Shown one piece after another: positions 1 through 8,193 of a stretch of DNA of 64,000 bases. Source of the DNA: a beta proteobacterium CB (GTDB lineage Bacteria > Pseudomonadota > Gammaproteobacteria > Burkholderiales > Burkholderiaceae); assembly GCA_000342265.1 (NCBI GenBank), contig CP004348.1, positions 1,981,721-2,045,720 on the forward strand, in the 5' to 3' direction. The stretch's first letter is position 1; the number at the start of each line of letters is the position of its first letter. A program made the translations under genes and the position numbers. Under the pieces are notes generated by a model. It searched no databases and was not told the origin of the DNA. It worked only from the letters and a program-made list of their open reading frames with translations.

Positions 1-65
1 ATTCAATTCCACGCGCTAAGAGAGCATGCGGGCCTTATCTATCAATCTGACCTCACTGGTTAATT

Positions 66-314
66 CTAGCGTGGGCTTGATTGTGGCCAATTGCAATCAA
101 ATACTGCAACTAACTGAGTATCGCTCTTTCTAAAGACGGCAGTCTTCCCATATTGCGCACAATATGCATTCGCCTTTGGCGTGAGCGATGCAATAGATTC
201 GCCGTCACTATTTAAAAAAGTGACATGATTCGAATCTGAGGCATCCGTATAAACTGCAGCACAAGCACTTAAGCCAAGCACCCCGGCTAATAAAAAATAT
301 TTAATATGTTTCAC
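66..314 (-). CDS. Small putative lipoprotein of unknown function
   Basis: Short protein with a basic N-terminus, a hydrophobic stretch and a lipobox-like LSAC, so it is probably exported and lipidated, leaving a soluble tail of about 65 residues. I chose the GTG start at 314 because an AAGAAGAGG ribosome-binding sequence lies 6 nt upstream and the signal peptide then begins with MKHIKYF. An ATG at 341 would add nine residues before the signal peptide. The tail has two cysteines (YCAQYG and VFDCNW). I do not recognise a family. It reads away from the DUF2798 gene side in the same direction and may be co-transcribed with it. Confidence 0.6.
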   Translation of the reverse strand: MKHIKYFLLAGVLGLSACAAVYTDASDSNHVTFLNSDGESIASLTPKANAYCAQYGKTAVFRKSDTQLVAVFDCNWPQSSPR

Positions 315-349
315 ATTAATCCTCTTCTTTAGCAAACACATTCGCCCGC

Positions 350-604
350 TTAAAGCTCTAACTTCTTTACCAAGCTAGCAGTAAGTTTGCTGGCAAACGG
401 GCGATATATCAAAATACAAATCATCGCCACGGGGTAGGCAACCACCCAAACCTCCAACCACACCCATAAGAAATTCTGCGCAAGGCCCACTCGCACCAAA
501 GTGGTAGCAAAAGTAATACTCAATGACATGAGTCCACCCATAATGGCGGCAAAGATAAGATTAGGAATATTCATCATCATCCAATCATAGCGCCTTGACT
601 GCAT
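350..604 (-). CDS. DUF2798 family small membrane protein
   Basis: A two-helix inner-membrane protein. The first hydrophobic segment (around NLIFAAIMGGLMSLSITFATT) and the second (around WLEVWVVAYPVAMICILIY) with the connecting LxxxWLxxWxxxYP pattern match DUF2798, a family of unknown function. Three consecutive ATG codons around residues 9-11 offer a shorter start whose product would begin MNIPNL. The longer start at 604 has no clear ribosome-binding site, so the true start may be near 574-580. It lies just upstream of the small lipoprotein gene in the same orientation. Confidence 0.65.
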   Translation of the reverse strand: MQSRRYDWMMMNIPNLIFAAIMGGLMSLSITFATTLVRVGLAQNFLWVWLEVWVVAYPVAMICILIYRPFASKLTASLVKKLEL

Positions 605-703
605 AGCTGTTATTCTGATTTGTGATCACTATTCCGCGCCCTACTTAGGGGAGTCTACTGAGCAAGCTCAGAGGTTCATCATTCCAAGACTCTAGGAAAA
701 AAT

Positions 704-898
704 ATGGCTGTTGGCCAAAATCAAAGAAATAGAAAAAACGATCCCATGGTTAGTAAAACCGGCAAAGCCAAATTGGGTCCACTAACCGTCACTCAACTGA
801 GTAAATTACTGGAATCCAGTACCAAGCCCAAAGAGAAGGCGAAGATTCAAAGGGCTCTAAATAAGCGGCTCCCAGCATTAGCAACTGCAGCAGCTTAA
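704..898 (+). CDS. Short basic hypothetical protein
   Basis: A 64-residue lysine/arginine-rich protein without signal peptide or membrane segment. The pattern LTVTQLSKLLESSTKPKEKAK followed by RALNKRL suggests a small helical, possibly nucleic-acid-binding protein, but I do not recognise a family. The assignment as a gene rests on an ATG start, charged composition and a strong intrinsic terminator directly after the stop codon (904-930). It is not in an operon with the MOSC gene that follows. Confidence 0.5.
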   Translation: MAVGQNQRNRKNDPMVSKTGKAKLGPLTVTQLSKLLESSTKPKEKAKIQRALNKRLPALATAAA

Positions 899-903
899 AT
901 ATT

Positions 904-931
904 AAGCCCCGAGATTACCGGGGCTTTTTCT
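904..931 (+). terminator. Intrinsic terminator after the small basic protein gene
   Basis: Perfect 8-bp stem AAGCCCCG / CGGGGCTT (904-911 and 919-926) with a 7-nt loop, followed by a T run. Confidence 0.85.
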
Positions 932-950
932 TTTGTAATATGCTCTCATC

Positions 951-1466
951 ATGAAAGCATCTCCGCATATTCACTCCATCTATATTGCCTCTCGAGCAGG
1001 TGAATCTATGGTGCAACTTACTCAGGCTGAGATTGTTGCTGGCGAGGGAATTGTGGGCGATCGCTATGCCTTAGGTATAGGCGCATTCTCAAAATCCAAG
1101 CCTAAGATCCGCCATATTTCTCTGATTGCACTTGCTGCTATCGAGAATGCTAATAGCCAGCTACTTGCCAAGCAGCAAGTAGTTTTTGATCAAGGTGATA
1201 CCCGCAGAAATCTCGTTATTAGTGGAATTTCTGAGGATGAGCTCAATGGGCTAGTTGGTAAGACCTTCTATTTGGGCAGCCTTGCTTTTAGAGGCACTGA
1301 ATTATGCGAGCCTTGTCAGCGACCAGCCAACTTACTGAAAAGACCAGATTTTATGAATGCATTTGCAGGTCGAGGCGGCCTTAGAGCCCAAGCTCTTGAG
1401 TCCGGACACCTCATTGAGGGAAGCCCCCTTCTATTCTGTGCTGCTGAAGAAAATGAATTCAACTGA
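951..1466 (+). CDS. MOSC domain-containing protein
   Basis: A 171-residue single-domain MOSC protein. The family takes its name from the C-terminal domain of molybdenum cofactor sulfurases and binds or delivers sulfur or molybdopterin ligands; YiiM-like members reduce N-hydroxylated bases. Visible hallmarks are GEGIVGDRYA near residue 32, a conserved RRNLVISGI segment mid-protein and the CEPCQRP motif that contains the conserved cysteine. No signal peptide is present, so it is cytoplasmic. The stop is 10 nt before the phosphatase gene start, suggesting co-transcription. The substrate cannot be told from sequence. Confidence 0.85.
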   Translation: MKASPHIHSIYIASRAGESMVQLTQAEIVAGEGIVGDRYALGIGAFSKSKPKIRHISLIALAAIENANSQLLAKQQVVFDQGDTRRNLVISGISEDELNGLVGKTFYLGSLAFRGTELCEPCQRPANLLKRPDFMNAFAGRGGLRAQALESGHLIEGSPLLFCAAEENEFN

Positions 1467-1476
1467 ATATTGAAAT

Positions 1477-2124
1477 ATGTCCACAACAACACTCTGCCTT
1501 ATTCGCCATGGCGAAACTCCCTGGAATGCCGAAAGACGCCTACAAGGGCATACCGACATCCCTCTTAATGCCAAAGGTGCACTACAGGCACGCCAAATGG
1601 CTCAAGCCCTTAAAGATATAAAACTCTCGTTTGATGTCTTGTACACCAGCGACCTCAAAAGAGCGGCCGATACTGCAAACGCTATCGTTGAACTATTTGG
1701 GGTTGAAGCGCAGGTGGATAGTGCTTTACGAGAGCGCCACTTTGGCGCGCTTCAAGGACTCTCCATTAGCGAGGCGCCATCACTACAGCCCGATATTTGG
1801 CAGGCTCATCTTGCTCGTGACTTAGAGCATGATCTTGGTGGTGGCGAAAGCATTCAGAAATTTGCAATGCGTGTTCAAAATGCTCTGGACAAAATTCAAG
1901 AGCGTCATGTCGGTAAAACTATTTTGCTGGTAAGCCACGGCGGTACGCTTGACATGATGTATCGCATTGCAAGCAAGCAAGCCTTAAGCGCTGAAAGAGT
2001 GGCTTCCGTTCCCAATGCTTCATTAAATTGGATTACTCATAGTGCGTCTAATGGCTGGGCAGTCAAGCAATGGGCAGACACTCGCCATCTTGAAGGTCCT
2101 GCTTTAGAAAACGTTGACCTCTAA
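1477..2124 (+). CDS. Histidine phosphatase superfamily protein (phosphoglycerate mutase-like)
   Basis: Cytoplasmic phosphatase of the branch-1 histidine phosphatase superfamily. The catalytic LIRHGET motif is at residues 8-14 (phospho-accepting His11), the general-acid region LRERHFGALQG follows, and the second catalytic histidine is in LLVSHGG near residue 154. At 215 residues it is the size of GpmB/CobC/PhoE-type enzymes. The members act on diverse phosphoesters and the substrate is not deducible. It follows the MOSC gene closely and ends in a shared hairpin terminator with the convergent histone-like gene. Confidence 0.85.
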   Translation: MSTTTLCLIRHGETPWNAERRLQGHTDIPLNAKGALQARQMAQALKDIKLSFDVLYTSDLKRAADTANAIVELFGVEAQVDSALRERHFGALQGLSISEAPSLQPDIWQAHLARDLEHDLGGGESIQKFAMRVQNALDKIQERHVGKTILLVSHGGTLDMMYRIASKQALSAERVASVPNASLNWITHSASNGWAVKQWADTRHLEGPALENVDL

Positions 2125-2128
2125 GCAA

Positions 2129-2155
2129 AAAAGTCACCCGAAGGTGACTTTTGAG
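2129..2155. terminator. Bidirectional terminator with CGAA tetraloop
   Basis: Stem AAGTCACC / GGTGACTT (2131-2138, 2143-2150) with loop CGAA, an A run on the left and T-rich sequence on the right, lying between convergent genes. Confidence 0.8.
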
Positions 2156-2169
2156 TTTTCAGAAAAGGC

Positions 2170-2409
2170 TTACTTTCTGATATGCGCGTGACGAGCGGCA
2201 TCTTGTGACATGCCCTCACCTTTTGGTTTACCTTCAAGCGCTTCTTTTTCAGCAGTAATTTCTTTACGACGCTCTTTGCAAGAACCAGCAATCTCTTGCA
2301 ATGCCTTACGCGCTCTTGCGGCAGAAGCTTTGATTCCTTTTCCGTGGAACTTTTCGTTCTCTGATTGGTATGTTTCGAAAGCGGCAATTAACTTGTCATG
2401 ATGGGACAT
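2170..2409 (-). CDS. Small histone H1-like (Hc1-type) putative DNA-binding protein
   Basis: A 79-residue lysine-rich helical protein. The segment SAARARKALQEIAGSCKERRKEI has the A-x-R-x-RKxLxEIxxxxKxxRKEI rhythm of small bacterial histone-like proteins such as chlamydial Hc1 and the short betaproteobacterial homologues, which coat or bridge DNA. This is a pattern match by eye. The alternative overlapping frame (stop at 2121) has low-complexity Lys/Leu composition and is rejected. The promoter faces the binding-protein gene region at 2410-2480, and transcription ends at the shared terminator near 2140. Confidence 0.65.
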   Translation of the reverse strand: MSHHDKLIAAFETYQSENEKFHGKGIKASAARARKALQEIAGSCKERRKEITAEKEALEGKPKGEGMSQDAARHAHIRK

Positions 2410-2482
2410 ATTTTTCCTTATGAATAATTGAAATAATCGGCTTAAGAAGCACTTTAACCCAATATATGCAAATCACTCTAAT

Positions 2483-3235
2483 TTATTGTGTCCAGCGATT
2501 AATAATCTCTTTTAGCTTTTCAGGGCCCAACTCGGCAAGATAGAGATTAAAGTCATCGCGCAACTTAGAGCCTTTTTTGAAAGCAAAGCCTAGATTATCA
2601 AAGCCAACCACTTGGTAGCTACTGCTAACTGGAAGATTTAATGACTTTTGATAGTTGACCAGCATGACGTTGTCCACAAACACTAAGTCCACATTACCAT
2701 TTTGCAAGGCAAGCAAGGCCTCTGTGGGTGACGGATATAGCTTTACTTGCTCTACCGAGTAATAGCCTTTTGGCTGCAATACAGTCTTTACATAATCATC
2801 AAACACACTACCCGTCGGATAAGCAATGGTGTATTTTTTTAGTTGGGATAAATCAGTAATTTTGATATTGCGGTTCTTTAGTCCAATTAACTGCCATGTA
2901 CTTGTGAAGTAAGGATTTGAAAAATCCATGACTTCTTTACGTTTATCTGTGATGGAGATTCCTGAGAATGCGACATCAGCTTGCCCGCTAGTGACGGCAC
3001 CTAGCATCCCCAACCAATCGTAGGCAGTCGTCTTAAAAGTACAAGCACGCGACTTGCAATAGCCCTCAAATATCTCCAAGTCTATGCCTGTGTATTTACC
3101 GTCTTTTTCAAACAGCATCGGAGGAATGGCAGGTGACACGGCAACCTTAATCACATTAGATGGCTCTTCTTTAGAGCATCCGCCAACAATGAATAGGGCG
3201 GCAAATAGGATGGGAATTAGGCGAGCAAGTCTCAT
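2483..3235 (-). CDS. Substrate-binding lipoprotein, family 3 (amino-acid-type ABC transporter)
   Basis: Periplasmic solute-binding protein of the SBP_bac_3 family, about 250 residues. The chosen ATG at 3235 gives a clean lipoprotein signal (MRLARLIPILFAALFIVGGC, Cys20). Typical motifs follow: IKVAVSPAIPPM, GKYTGIDLEIFE, the DVAFSGISITDKRKEVMDFSNPYF segment and the second-lobe GSVFDDYVK and DLVFVDN. No permease or ATPase gene is adjacent, so it is an orphan binding protein whose ligand (polar amino acid or similar) is inferred from family only. An in-frame start at 3325 would bury the signal peptide and is unlikely. Confidence 0.8.
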   Translation of the reverse strand: MRLARLIPILFAALFIVGGCSKEEPSNVIKVAVSPAIPPMLFEKDGKYTGIDLEIFEGYCKSRACTFKTTAYDWLGMLGAVTSGQADVAFSGISITDKRKEVMDFSNPYFTSTWQLIGLKNRNIKITDLSQLKKYTIAYPTGSVFDDYVKTVLQPKGYYSVEQVKLYPSPTEALLALQNGNVDLVFVDNVMLVNYQKSLNLPVSSSYQVVGFDNLGFAFKKGSKLRDDFNLYLAELGPEKLKEIINRWTQ

Positions 3236-3285
3236 AGAGCATTCAGGATTAAATTGGATGAATGATCTTATCAAGAATCGAATGT

Positions 3286-3312
3286 AAAAAAACCACCCGA
3301 AGGTGGTTTCGC
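3286..3312. terminator. Terminator of the AACCACC-CGAA-GGTGGTT family
   Basis: Stem AAACCACC / GGTGGTTT (3290-3297, 3302-3309), loop CGAA. On the minus strand it is followed by a T run, so it ends the phasin transcript. The same sequence recurs near 8140, 14380, 21730 and 23605. Confidence 0.8.
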
Positions 3313-3334
3313 GCTGACAGCTCACACCTGCTAA

Positions 3335-3892
3335 TTACTTGGTGCGGCTCTTTGTTGCTTTTGGGGTCTGGCCAAATTGACCTTGCGCAGTCTTCATGGC
3401 TGTTTCAACGCTTTTCTCAAAGTTTGCATAGGCATCTTGTGTGCTTGAGCGTACTTGATCAAAGTTTTGCATTGCCGTATTAAATGCGGATGTAAAAGCA
3501 CTTACGTATGCTTCAGAGCCAGCAGGCGCTTTTGAGGTAGCTGTGGCTACAAAGCTCTTCAAATCATCCTGTGATTGGTCAATAGCAGCCTCTACGGCCT
3601 CAACCAACTCTTGATTTCCACGGCGCAGCACTGCAGCAACTTTTTTCTGATAAGCGGCAACTTCAGCAACAGCCTCTTGTACTTCTGGGCTTTGCAGAAG
3701 ATCTAGTGCCGCTTTGGCATCCTTACCCTTTAATAACTCCGCAGCTTTTGCTTGCGCATTTGCTACAGCCTGTTGTGCCGCTTGGTAATTGATTTCTGCT
3801 AACTCTTGGGCATTCTCAAGGGCGGTTTGACCCAGAGCGCGCGCGCTTTCAACGGATTTAGCTTGATTTCCTGCGAATTGATTATTGAACAT
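3335..3892 (-). CDS. Phasin family protein
   Basis: A 185-residue amphipathic helical protein rich in Ala, Gln and Glu with the Phasin_2 pattern (SARALGQTALENAQELAEINYQAAQ near the N-terminus, long coiled-coil-like heptads through the middle, and a basic C-terminus KATKSRTK). Phasins coat polyhydroxyalkanoate granules and control their size in betaproteobacteria. No PHA synthase lies in the window. A purine-rich AAAGGAAAT sequence precedes the ATG. It is transcribed alone and ends at the hairpin near 3300. Confidence 0.85.
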   Translation of the reverse strand: MFNNQFAGNQAKSVESARALGQTALENAQELAEINYQAAQQAVANAQAKAAELLKGKDAKAALDLLQSPEVQEAVAEVAAYQKKVAAVLRRGNQELVEAVEAAIDQSQDDLKSFVATATSKAPAGSEAYVSAFTSAFNTAMQNFDQVRSSTQDAYANFEKSVETAMKTAQGQFGQTPKATKSRTK

Positions 3893-4075
3893 GGTATTTC
3901 CTTTAAAAGGTTATTTGTTGCACTGCACCATATTAATAGTTTATTTTGGGCTTAGCAAGGTAAATATTGCTGCAAAGCAACATATAATCTCGGCAGCTCA
4001 AGTGCTTTCTTGCAAAAACAGCATTAATCCTCAATTAAGAGGTGTTTTCCTTGGTTCAATTTAGAAATATTTGTT

Positions 4076-4627
4076 ATGCGCCGTAGATTCATCGTCTTTT
4101 TACTTCTTTGCATGCCATTGGCAGCGCCCCACGCCGAAAGCATCTCCGACTGGTTTCAAACTACAACAGCTCATCTTGAGTCTGTTTGGGATAAAGGTGG
4201 AAATGAACTCTATATCCCCCTTTACACCTATCACATGCCCTATGCGTATTCTCAAGACAAAATAAATGAATACACCGAATATCCCATGGGAATTGGTTTT
4301 GGCAGGGGCTTAATAAATGAGAGCGGAAATTGGGAAGGCATTTATGGAATGACCTTCAAAGACTCTCATGGAATTTACCAGTACATGGTGGGCTATGGAT
4401 GGATACCAATGTGGAGCATAGGCAATAGTCTTGACTGGAAATATGGTGTTGGGGCAACTGCCTTCATCATGTCACGACAAGACATCATGAACTACGTCCC
4501 CTTTCCTGGGGTGCTCCCTATTGCTTCAATCAGCTATAGGGATCTCAGCATTCAAACTGCCTACGTGCCTGGCGGACAAAACGCTGGAAACATCTTGTTC
4601 ACTTGGGCCAAATACAATTTGCCCTAA
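4076..4627 (+). CDS. pagP: Lipid A palmitoyltransferase PagP
   Basis: Outer-membrane acyltransferase that moves palmitate from a phospholipid to lipid A, altering outer-membrane permeability and innate immune recognition. The N-terminus is a signal peptide (MRRRFIVFLLLCMPLAAPHA). Then come the amphipathic helix SDWFQTTTAHLESVWDKG and the catalytic histidine in LYTYHMPYAY. The DS pair in KDSHG is the second catalytic site, and alternating aromatic strands form the 8-stranded barrel up to a terminal aromatic-rich strand. The length of 183 residues matches the family. The gene is monocistronic and convergent with the peroxiredoxin gene. Confidence 0.9.
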   Translation: MRRRFIVFLLLCMPLAAPHAESISDWFQTTTAHLESVWDKGGNELYIPLYTYHMPYAYSQDKINEYTEYPMGIGFGRGLINESGNWEGIYGMTFKDSHGIYQYMVGYGWIPMWSIGNSLDWKYGVGATAFIMSRQDIMNYVPFPGVLPIASISYRDLSIQTAYVPGGQNAGNILFTWAKYNLP

Positions 4628-4633
4628 CTAAAA

Positions 4634-5194
4634 TCAGGCAGGATTATTTTTTAAATAATCGATGACCCAAGCTGGATCACTGTCGCTTGGAAAAATGGGG
4701 TAGTGCACAGCCTCAATCACACCATCATTCGCTATCAAGGTAATCCGCTTTAATAAAGTCATTCCGGCCGCAACAAAAGTACGCAGTCGCAGGGCTTGCT
4801 GGAATTGATAATCCGCGTCACTCAGTACAGCAAATGGCAAATGCAGGCGCTCTGCCATCTCCTGCTGATATGCGGTTGATTGCACACTCAATCCCACAAC
4901 ATCTGTGCCCAAAGAGCGTAGCTCCTGATAGTGATCCCTGAAAGAGCAGCTTTGTGGAGTACACCCTCTTGCCCCTGGTATCTGATCCCACCCATCAGGT
5001 AAAGCGATATTCGGCTGCCCCGTCATTGGGTAACAGTAAATTACCAATCGACCCTGAAGCTCACCGAAATTAAATTGGCCGCCAGTGGTTGCTCTCAAGG
5101 AGATGGTGGGCAAGCGCATACCTACTAAGTGATTAGCCGCCCCATCATCCTGGGGAATGGGTAGATCGCTAGGCAATTGATTGAGATTTGTCAT
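4634..5194 (-). CDS. Peroxiredoxin (AhpC/TSA fold, PrxQ/BCP-like cysteine pair)
   Basis: Thiol peroxidase of the redoxin fold, cytoplasmic, 186 residues. The core begins VGMRLPTISLRATTGGQFNFGELQGRLVIYCYPMTG. The GCTPQSCSFRDHY segment resembles the GCTxQACxFRD motif of PrxQ/BCP enzymes, suggesting a peroxidatic Cys with a resolving Cys five residues later. Relative to BCP there is an insertion of about 20 residues between YCYPMTG and this motif. It would reduce peroxides with thioredoxin-type electron donors. It is convergent with pagP and downstream of the SRPBCC gene in the same direction. Confidence 0.75.
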   Translation of the reverse strand: MTNLNQLPSDLPIPQDDGAANHLVGMRLPTISLRATTGGQFNFGELQGRLVIYCYPMTGQPNIALPDGWDQIPGARGCTPQSCSFRDHYQELRSLGTDVVGLSVQSTAYQQEMAERLHLPFAVLSDADYQFQQALRLRTFVAAGMTLLKRITLIANDGVIEAVHYPIFPSDSDPAWVIDYLKNNPA

Positions 5195-5224
5195 GGATTG
5201 AATCTTAGCCTAATAACAGCCAGG

Positions 5225-5791
5225 CTACCTACATGCCCTTACCGAGGCCAACTTTTTGAGCGATGCCATCTCAGCCATTGACTCAAACTGTCGACGCACA
5301 ATATTTTTAATGAAATACTCGATCACAGCCGACGGCACCAAAGAGTTTGGTTCAACCTGCGCATCGTATTTAAAGAGAGTGGAATCCTTCTCGGGCAATA
5401 GTCGCCAGCTCCCCTTGTAATACTTTGTATCTCCGCTTAATTGTTCAAAAAGCAATGCTTTATTGGGAACCTCAACGTATTCGAGCTCCGAACGCATCTC
5501 AAATGGGATAAATAAAATTCTCTCCTCGAGTAAGCGGGCAACCCTCACCTTATTACCTGATCTAGAGAGCACTTTTGAATCAACTATTCCAGGTAAATTT
5601 TTGATGCCCTCATAGTCGGTAATAAATGAAAAGGCTTCACATACCGTAATGGGCACCACATAGCTTGCAATCACTTGAAAGCGATCACCTGCTCTGGTGA
5701 CACCGACTCTTAAGTCATAGGGATTAGATGGCTCTTGCGCAAGGGCAATGCCAAACGATGCAATAAGAAATAAGTAGATGAGCCGTTTCAT
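5225..5791 (-). CDS. Exported SRPBCC (START-like) family protein
   Basis: A 188-residue secreted protein with a signal peptide (MKRLIYLFLIASFGIALA, cleavage near AQ) and a polyketide-cyclase/coenzyme-Q-binding type fold. Indicators are SYVVPITVCEAFSFITDYEGIKNLPGIVDSKVLSR and the helix at the C-terminus (IEYFIKNIVRRQFESMAEM). Such proteins bind hydrophobic ligands in a cavity; the ligand here is unknown. Location in the periplasm is inferred from the signal sequence. It lies between the peroxiredoxin and DUF1003 genes on the same strand with short gaps, so a loose operon is possible. Confidence 0.7.
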   Translation of the reverse strand: MKRLIYLFLIASFGIALAQEPSNPYDLRVGVTRAGDRFQVIASYVVPITVCEAFSFITDYEGIKNLPGIVDSKVLSRSGNKVRVARLLEERILFIPFEMRSELEYVEVPNKALLFEQLSGDTKYYKGSWRLLPEKDSTLFKYDAQVEPNSLVPSAVIEYFIKNIVRRQFESMAEMASLKKLASVRACR

Positions 5792-5819
5792 GCCAATAGT
5801 GTAGAGACTGTTAAGTAGA

Positions 5820-6335
5820 CTACCTTTGTATTCTGTCTAACTTTTCACTTAAAGCCTCAACGGAACTCATTAAAGCGAACAGCTCCTTTTCTCTTAAAAG
5901 GTCAATTTTTTGGTGCAGCAGCTCAATCTCTAGCTCTGCTTTCACATTGACCTCAAAATCATTACCAGCCTGTTGACGATCTATTTCTGAAAGACGGTTT
6001 TGGCTCATCATAATTGCCGGAGCAGTATAGGCAGCCTGAAATGAAAGCATGAGGTTGAGCAAAATAAATGGGTATGGATCCCATGCATTCGAGCTGCCTA
6101 TCGAGTTGTAAACAATCCAAGCAAAGATGCAGGCACTTTGAATAAGGATAAATTTCCAAGAGCCCACCGTTTTTGCAACAACATCAGAAATTTTCTGGCC
6201 GGTCGTCAGTCCCGGAAAATAGTCCTCAACATGATTTGCAATCTTGTTAGGGAAGCCCTTGCGGTGCTTGCGTCGGTGAGTCCGAAGGGCCTCTAGAATT
6301 TGCAACTCTTCGATAGTAGGTGTGATAGTCGTCAT
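5820..6335 (-). CDS. DUF1003 family membrane protein
   Basis: A 171-residue protein with the DUF1003 core: a first transmembrane helix (SWKFILIQSACIFAWIVYNS), the conserved WDPYPFILLNLMLSFQAAYTAPAIMMSQNR segment containing the second helix, and a cytoplasmic coiled-coil tail (VKAELEIELLHQKIDLLREKEL). The family's function is unknown, although some members are linked to stress survival. The 5' region codes a charged soluble domain with an RTHRRKHRKGFP run. The start at 6335 is preceded by GCGAGGGAC, an acceptable ribosome-binding site. Confidence 0.8.
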   Translation of the reverse strand: MTTITPTIEELQILEALRTHRRKHRKGFPNKIANHVEDYFPGLTTGQKISDVVAKTVGSWKFILIQSACIFAWIVYNSIGSSNAWDPYPFILLNLMLSFQAAYTAPAIMMSQNRLSEIDRQQAGNDFEVNVKAELEIELLHQKIDLLREKELFALMSSVEALSEKLDRIQR

Positions 6336-6417
6336 AGTCCCTCGCTTTATAGAGCTACTTTACGCCCATCACGAGAGTGCGGCCCCCTGCTTGTGATTTG
6401 CGTGGCAAACCAATAAA

Positions 6418-6570
6418 TTATCGACCCTGACAATCCAGCGGCATTTCCCACAAAGGCTTGCCCTGACTAAAGTCACAATTCACACCCACCGGCGATGTGG
6501 TGCTTGCAAGACAACCGCTCAATGCCCATATCAATAGAGTCATGCATGAAATCTTAAATAATTTTTTCAT
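6418..6570 (-). CDS. Very small putative lipoprotein (50 aa)
   Basis: An ATG start at 6570 opens a 50-codon frame with a textbook lipoprotein signal: two lysines at the N-terminus, a hydrophobic run and LSGC (Cys20). The mature part is only about 30 residues with two further cysteines (VNCDF and LDCQG). The ribosome-binding site is weak. No family is recognised. The signal peptide is the reason I accept it as a gene. It lies between DUF1003 and YoaK genes on the same strand. Confidence 0.55.
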   Translation of the reverse strand: MKKLFKISCMTLLIWALSGCLASTTSPVGVNCDFSQGKPLWEMPLDCQGR

Positions 6571-6676
6571 CTCTATGCTCAATAATAAATATCTCTAAAT
6601 ATAAACACCCTGAATCCAGACTTCCTTGAGGAAGTTTTGATGCCCCTCGATAGCCCGCAGCAGAGGCGCCTAAGGA

Positions 6677-7438
6677 CTAGGATAGCCGATCACGCATCAT
6701 GACCCTAATGTCTCGATAAATCTGCAGGCCAGCGATCAAGATGAGGGATACGGAAAGTGGCACTACTGAAATATAGCCAACCTTTTTAAAGCTGATGGCA
6801 CCAACAATTCCGCCAACCAAAAACACTACAAAAATGAATGTATGGGTTTTTAACTTTTCTCTATTAGCTTTGACATAACTTCTTTGATTTGCTTCATTTG
6901 ATTTATTCCAGTAGATCAACTTACCCAACTCAATACCTATGTCCGTAATCACGCCGGTCATATGGGTAGTTCTAATTTCCGCCTTTGATGCCTTAGTAAC
7001 AATCGCATTTTGTAAGCCCATAACGAAGCAGAGGAGCAACGCAATCGCTGGCACTGTTAAGGGCAAATATAAATTTAAATTGGCTCCGACCAATCCAAAA
7101 ACTAAAAGCAATACTGCCTCTAGCAATAGAGGCAAGGCAAACTCACTATGAATTTTTTTTCTATGCCCCCAATTAACAATAATGGCAGTAGTAGCAGCAC
7201 CAAATAGAAAAGATATTAAGAGTGAAATGCCGCCTACAACTGAAATCAAATCATTCAGAGCCAAATCATCTCCAATAGCAGAAATGATTCCACTCATATG
7301 GGAGGTATAGCGGGCAATGGCCAAGAATCCCCCCGCATTAACCGCGCCCGCAACAAATGCCATATAGGCACCCAGTTGAACATTAGTCTTGTGGGAGCGT
7401 TCGGCGCTTGATAAAAGCCGGATGAACTGAATTGGCAT
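6677..7438 (-). CDS. YoaK family (DUF1275) integral membrane protein
   Basis: A 253-residue inner-membrane protein with about six transmembrane segments. The first contains LGAYMAFVAGAVNAGGFLAIARYTSHMSG, a DUF1275 signature (GxxNAxGF...TSHMSG). The second repeat carries FVMGLQNAIVTKAS and RTTHMTGVITDIGIELG. The internal repeat of a TSHMSG/TTHMTG motif is characteristic. Its transport or signalling role is unknown. A cytoplasmic loop (YWNKSNEANQRSYVKANREKLKTH) separates the fourth and fifth helices. It is probably monocistronic. Confidence 0.85.
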   Translation of the reverse strand: MPIQFIRLLSSAERSHKTNVQLGAYMAFVAGAVNAGGFLAIARYTSHMSGIISAIGDDLALNDLISVVGGISLLISFLFGAATTAIIVNWGHRKKIHSEFALPLLLEAVLLLVFGLVGANLNLYLPLTVPAIALLLCFVMGLQNAIVTKASKAEIRTTHMTGVITDIGIELGKLIYWNKSNEANQRSYVKANREKLKTHTFIFVVFLVGGIVGAISFKKVGYISVVPLSVSLILIAGLQIYRDIRVMMRDRLS

Positions 7439-7570
7439 TGAAGCTCTATTCTACGACTCAGATTTTTTCAAGGATAAAGTTCAGCACCCAAAGCAAGGTC
7501 TAAACAGAAATACGGCTAGGGCATAGATCTATCTTTGGCCCAATAGATGAAGGGCCTTAGGCTCGGGACA

Positions 7571-8089
7571 CTACGCTAGCTCTGCCTCATTGAAAGCATC
7601 ACGCAGATATACAGGCAAATCTATAGATGGCGGTCTAAAACCAGATTGATAAAACATGTCCCCAATATGGCCCCGATGAAACGCCTTGTGATTACAGATA
7701 TGAATCAAAATATCGCCTCTAGTCATTTTTCCGGCACCACCATCAACAAAGGAAAAGCACACTTTTTCATTCAGCAGCGACTCGGTCATCGTATCGGCAT
7801 ATTTCACATACCAGTTGCCCATTTCAATTAACTTTGCTGAAAGCAGCTTTAAAGAATCTGGTGATTCAGTCGTGCGGGATGTAAACCCGTGATCATTGCC
7901 AAGCAAATGGGCCTTCCATATTTGATCGACAATGGCTACATGAGCCAAAGTGAATGCCATGCCACCAAATGCTGCGGCACGTTTTTTGCTGAATTCCTCA
8001 TATGGCAGGGTAGAAATAGCAGCTAGGAGCAAGTTATTTGCCCACTTGTTATAGCGCGTAAGCATTCGTATGTTTCGAACAGCAGACAT
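7571..8089 (-). CDS. DinB family protein (putative metal-dependent hydrolase/transferase)
   Basis: A four-helix-bundle DinB/YfiT-type protein. Metal-ligand histidines are visible in the first half (LAHVAIVDQIWKAH) and as NHKAFHRGH near residue 140, the family's His-x3-His arrangement. The start at 8089 is favoured because AAGAGG lies 7 nt upstream and the protein then begins MSAVRNIRMLTRYNKWAN, the usual first helix (YNxWAN). The longer start at 8125 is less likely. The family includes thiol-dependent transferases, and the specific activity is unknown. Confidence 0.8.
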   Translation of the reverse strand: MSAVRNIRMLTRYNKWANNLLLAAISTLPYEEFSKKRAAAFGGMAFTLAHVAIVDQIWKAHLLGNDHGFTSRTTESPDSLKLLSAKLIEMGNWYVKYADTMTESLLNEKVCFSFVDGGAGKMTRGDILIHICNHKAFHRGHIGDMFYQSGFRPPSIDLPVYLRDAFNEAELA

Positions 8090-8130
8090 ATAGCCTCTTT
8101 TGAATAAGTAAGCACAGTCTAGCAAATGAA

Positions 8131-8157
8131 AAAACCACCCGTAGGTGGTTTTGGTAT
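8131..8157. terminator. Terminator (AACCACC-CGTA-GGTGGTT)
   Basis: Stem AAACCACC / GGTGGTTT (8132-8139, 8144-8151) with loop CGTA. On the minus strand it follows the GNAT gene. Confidence 0.75.
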
Positions 8158-8193
8158 TTTCTGGTGGCCATTAGCTGAGGGCAAATCGCTCCT

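Noticed and set aside
2121..2387. Minus-strand frame overlapping the histone-like gene
   Set aside because: Low-complexity Lys/Leu composition, no ribosome-binding site; runs through the terminator hairpin.
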